In this document: positions 6,390 through 7,412 of the stretch, in pieces
Layout: every line of letters begins with the position of its first letter
Numbering within the stretch: position 1 is the stretch's first letter
Assembly: GCA_002394635.1 (NCBI GenBank)
Contig: DGUK01000031.1
Coordinates: 1-7,412, forward strand
Direction of reading: 5' to 3'
Source: Faecalitalea sp. UBA4312
Lineage (GTDB): Bacteria; Bacillota_I; Bacilli_A; Erysipelotrichales; Erysipelotrichaceae
DNA length: 7,412 nucleotides
Made by a program: the position numbers and the translations under genes
Notes under the pieces: model-generated
What the model was told of the DNA's origin: nothing
Database searches by the model: none
Seen by the model: only the letters and a program-made list of their open reading frames with translations

Positions 6390-7124
6390 ATGTCCACTTT
6401 ACAAGATTGGATCAAAGAATCCGATAATATTGTTTTTTTTGGAGGAGCCGGTGTATCCACGGAGAGTAATATCCCTGATTTTCGAAGTGATAACGGATTA
6501 TATAAGAAAAAATATAGATATCCGGCAGAACGTATGATCAGCCATAGCTTTTTTATACAGAATCCACAAGAGTTTTATGAATTCTATTTTAATCAGATGA
6601 TTTATCCAGACGCAATACCGAATAAAGCACACAAAGCCTTGGCAAAACTTGAAAAAGCAGGCAAGCTCAAAGCCGTCGTCACACAGAATATTGACGGACT
6701 TCACCAAAAGGCCGGCAATCAGGTTGTTTATGAATTGCATGGTTCGGTACTTCGCAACAACTGCACAAGATGCCGTAAGTTCTTCAGCCTTGAGGATACT
6801 ATCAATAACCGTGATGCGCAGGGTATCCCTCGATGTGACAATTGTGGCAGTATCATCAAACCGGATGTTGTTCTTTATGAAGAAGGTCTGGATGAAGGAA
6901 CGATTTACGGAGCCATCGATGCTATTGAAAAAGCTGATCTTTTAATTGTCGGTGGAACCAGCTTAATTGTCTATCCGGCTGCTGGTCTGATCAATTATTT
7001 TCATGGAAAACATCTAGTGCTGATTAATCGGGATTCCACACCAATGGATGGCAGAGCGGATCTTGTGATACATGATACGATTGGACAAGTCATGGAAGAA
7101 GCAACTGCTTTTCTTGAAGACTAA
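6390..7124 (+). CDS. NAD-dependent protein deacylase, sirtuin (Sir2/CobB family)
   Basis: Cytosolic sirtuin that removes acyl groups from lysines, consuming NAD+ and giving nicotinamide and O-acyl-ADP-ribose (family knowledge). The 244-residue protein is a bare catalytic core of usual bacterial length. Visible motifs are the NAD-binding GAGVSTESNIPDFRS (19-33), TQNIDGLH (98-105) with catalytic His105, a zinc site of four cysteines C125-x2-C128 and C149-x2-C152, GGTS (188-191), and INRD (212-215). The position corresponding to the YxxR acyl-pocket motif of E. coli CobB reads Y66-F-N-Q69, so the arginine linked to succinyl-lysine binding is absent; I infer that deacetylation is the likelier activity. 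The alignment there was made by eye. ATG 6390 is preferred to the in-frame ATG at 6351 because GGGAGG (6377-6382) lies 7 nt before it and the longer version would begin with an unlikely extension across the TATAAT. It lies downstream of clpB but beyond a terminator. Confidence 0.93.
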   Translation: MSTLQDWIKESDNIVFFGGAGVSTESNIPDFRSDNGLYKKKYRYPAERMISHSFFIQNPQEFYEFYFNQMIYPDAIPNKAHKALAKLEKAGKLKAVVTQNIDGLHQKAGNQVVYELHGSVLRNNCTRCRKFFSLEDTINNRDAQGIPRCDNCGSIIKPDVVLYEEGLDEGTIYGAIDAIEKADLLIVGGTSLIVYPAAGLINYFHGKHLVLINRDSTPMDGRADLVIHDTIGQVMEEATAFLED

Positions 7125-7151
7125 AAAACAATAAAGAATATTTGCAGATAT

Positions 7152-7182
7152 ATAAGCCCTTTTGGAAAGGGCTTATTTTTTT
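7152..7182 (+). terminator. Rho-independent terminator of the sirtuin gene
   Basis: An 11-bp stem with core AAGCCCTTT/AAAGGGCTT surrounds a 3-nt loop TGG (7163-7165) and is followed by a T-run to 7182. It begins 27 bp after the stop codon. Confidence 0.92.
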
Positions 7183-7351
7183 AGAGTACAGATAAAAATC
7201 ATTTCGAAATAAAGAATATATGTTCCAGTCTTATTTCATTTTCAATGATTTTTTGAGCATTGAAGAATCGGGAAAACAGCTTGTCTTTTATTGGTTGGGT
7301 ATAACAAAGATACAATAAGATAGTATTGATGAGAAATGGAGTGCAAGAAAT
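7183..7351. other. Spacer between two facing terminators, no secure gene
   Basis: This AT-rich stretch lies between the sirtuin terminator and the terminator of the minus-strand tRNA, so neither neighbour should transcribe it. It holds an unsupported 32-codon frame (ATG 7220 to TAA 7316-7318) with no Shine-Dalgarno and a weak inverted repeat TTCAATG/CATTGAA (7241-7247 and 7258-7264). I see no convincing promoter, RNA gene or repeat family. Confidence 0.5.
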
Positions 7352-7376
7352 AAAAAAAAGCCTTTATATAAAGGCT
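7352..7376 (-). terminator. Rho-independent terminator downstream of the minus-strand tRNA
   Basis: An 18-bp palindrome with arms AGCCTTTAT and ATAAAGGCT (7359-7376) is followed on the minus strand by eight T (complement of A 7352-7359, the first of which is the closing base of the stem). It lies 11 bp beyond the tRNA 3' end in the tRNA's direction of transcription, so it should end that transcript. Confidence 0.85.
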
Positions 7377-7387
7377 GATTAGATAAA

Positions 7388-7412
7388 TGGCGGAGAGTAA
7401 GAGATTCGAACT
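7388..7412 (-). tRNA. tRNA 3' end, probably tRNA-Ser (partial, cut by window edge)
   Basis: The minus strand reads AGTTCGAATCTCTT, then ACTCTCC, G and CCA. This gives the last two bases of the T-stem 5' strand, the T-loop TTCGAAT, the T-stem 3' strand CTCTT, the acceptor 3' strand, discriminator G73 and an encoded CCA. A52 and G53 pair properly with T62 and C61. The acceptor implies a 5' end GGAGAGT, which with G73 is typical of bacterial tRNA-Ser. The anticodon and variable arm are outside the window, so the identity is inferred. Confidence 0.85.

Noticed and set aside
7241..7264. Inverted repeat TTCAATG/CATTGAA as a terminator or small RNA
   Set aside because: AT-rich 7-bp stem with a 10-nt loop and no following T-run; likely chance.

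Overview
This is an AT-rich stretch of ordinary low-GC Gram-positive (Bacillota/Firmicutes) chromosome. Shine-Dalgarno sites are strong (AGGAGG type), promoters are of the SigA type, hairpin-plus-T-run terminators follow almost every gene, and clpB carries a CIRCE operator. The oxygen-scavenging flavodiiron protein suggests an anaerobic or microaerophilic host. The overall look fits gut Erysipelotrichia or Clostridia, but that placement is inference; no marker in the window fixes the taxon.

Layout from left to right: an unidentifiable tail of an upstream reading frame at the edge; rsmF-like rRNA cytosine-5 methyltransferase (+, 42-1349); a long palindromic bidirectional terminator; a convergent class A flavodiiron protein gene (-, 1382-2569); a very AT-rich divergent promoter region; a fructose-6-phosphate aldolase-type transaldolase-family gene (+, 2723-3391) with its own terminator; a 351-bp intergenic region ending in a CIRCE operator and a strong promoter; the disaggregase clpB (+, 3743-6298); a terminator; an NAD-dependent sirtuin deacylase gene (+, 6390-7124); a terminator; about 170 bp with no secure gene; and finally, on the minus strand, a terminator and the 3' end of a tRNA, probably tRNA-Ser, cut by the window edge.

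The genes are mainly single-gene transcription units. They do not form one pathway. The loose themes are stress and protein quality control (ClpB under HrcA/CIRCE control, the flavodiiron protein for O2/NO detoxification, the NAD-linked sirtuin) plus housekeeping (rRNA methylation, sugar phosphate metabolism, tRNA). I found no CRISPR array, mobile element, phage gene, toxin-antitoxin pair or defence island, and nothing that amounts to a new biological system. The points most worth checking are the -35 box embedded in the clpB CIRCE element, an imperfect direct repeat upstream of it, the FSA-type active site of the aldolase, and the loss of the desuccinylase-type arginine in the sirtuin.
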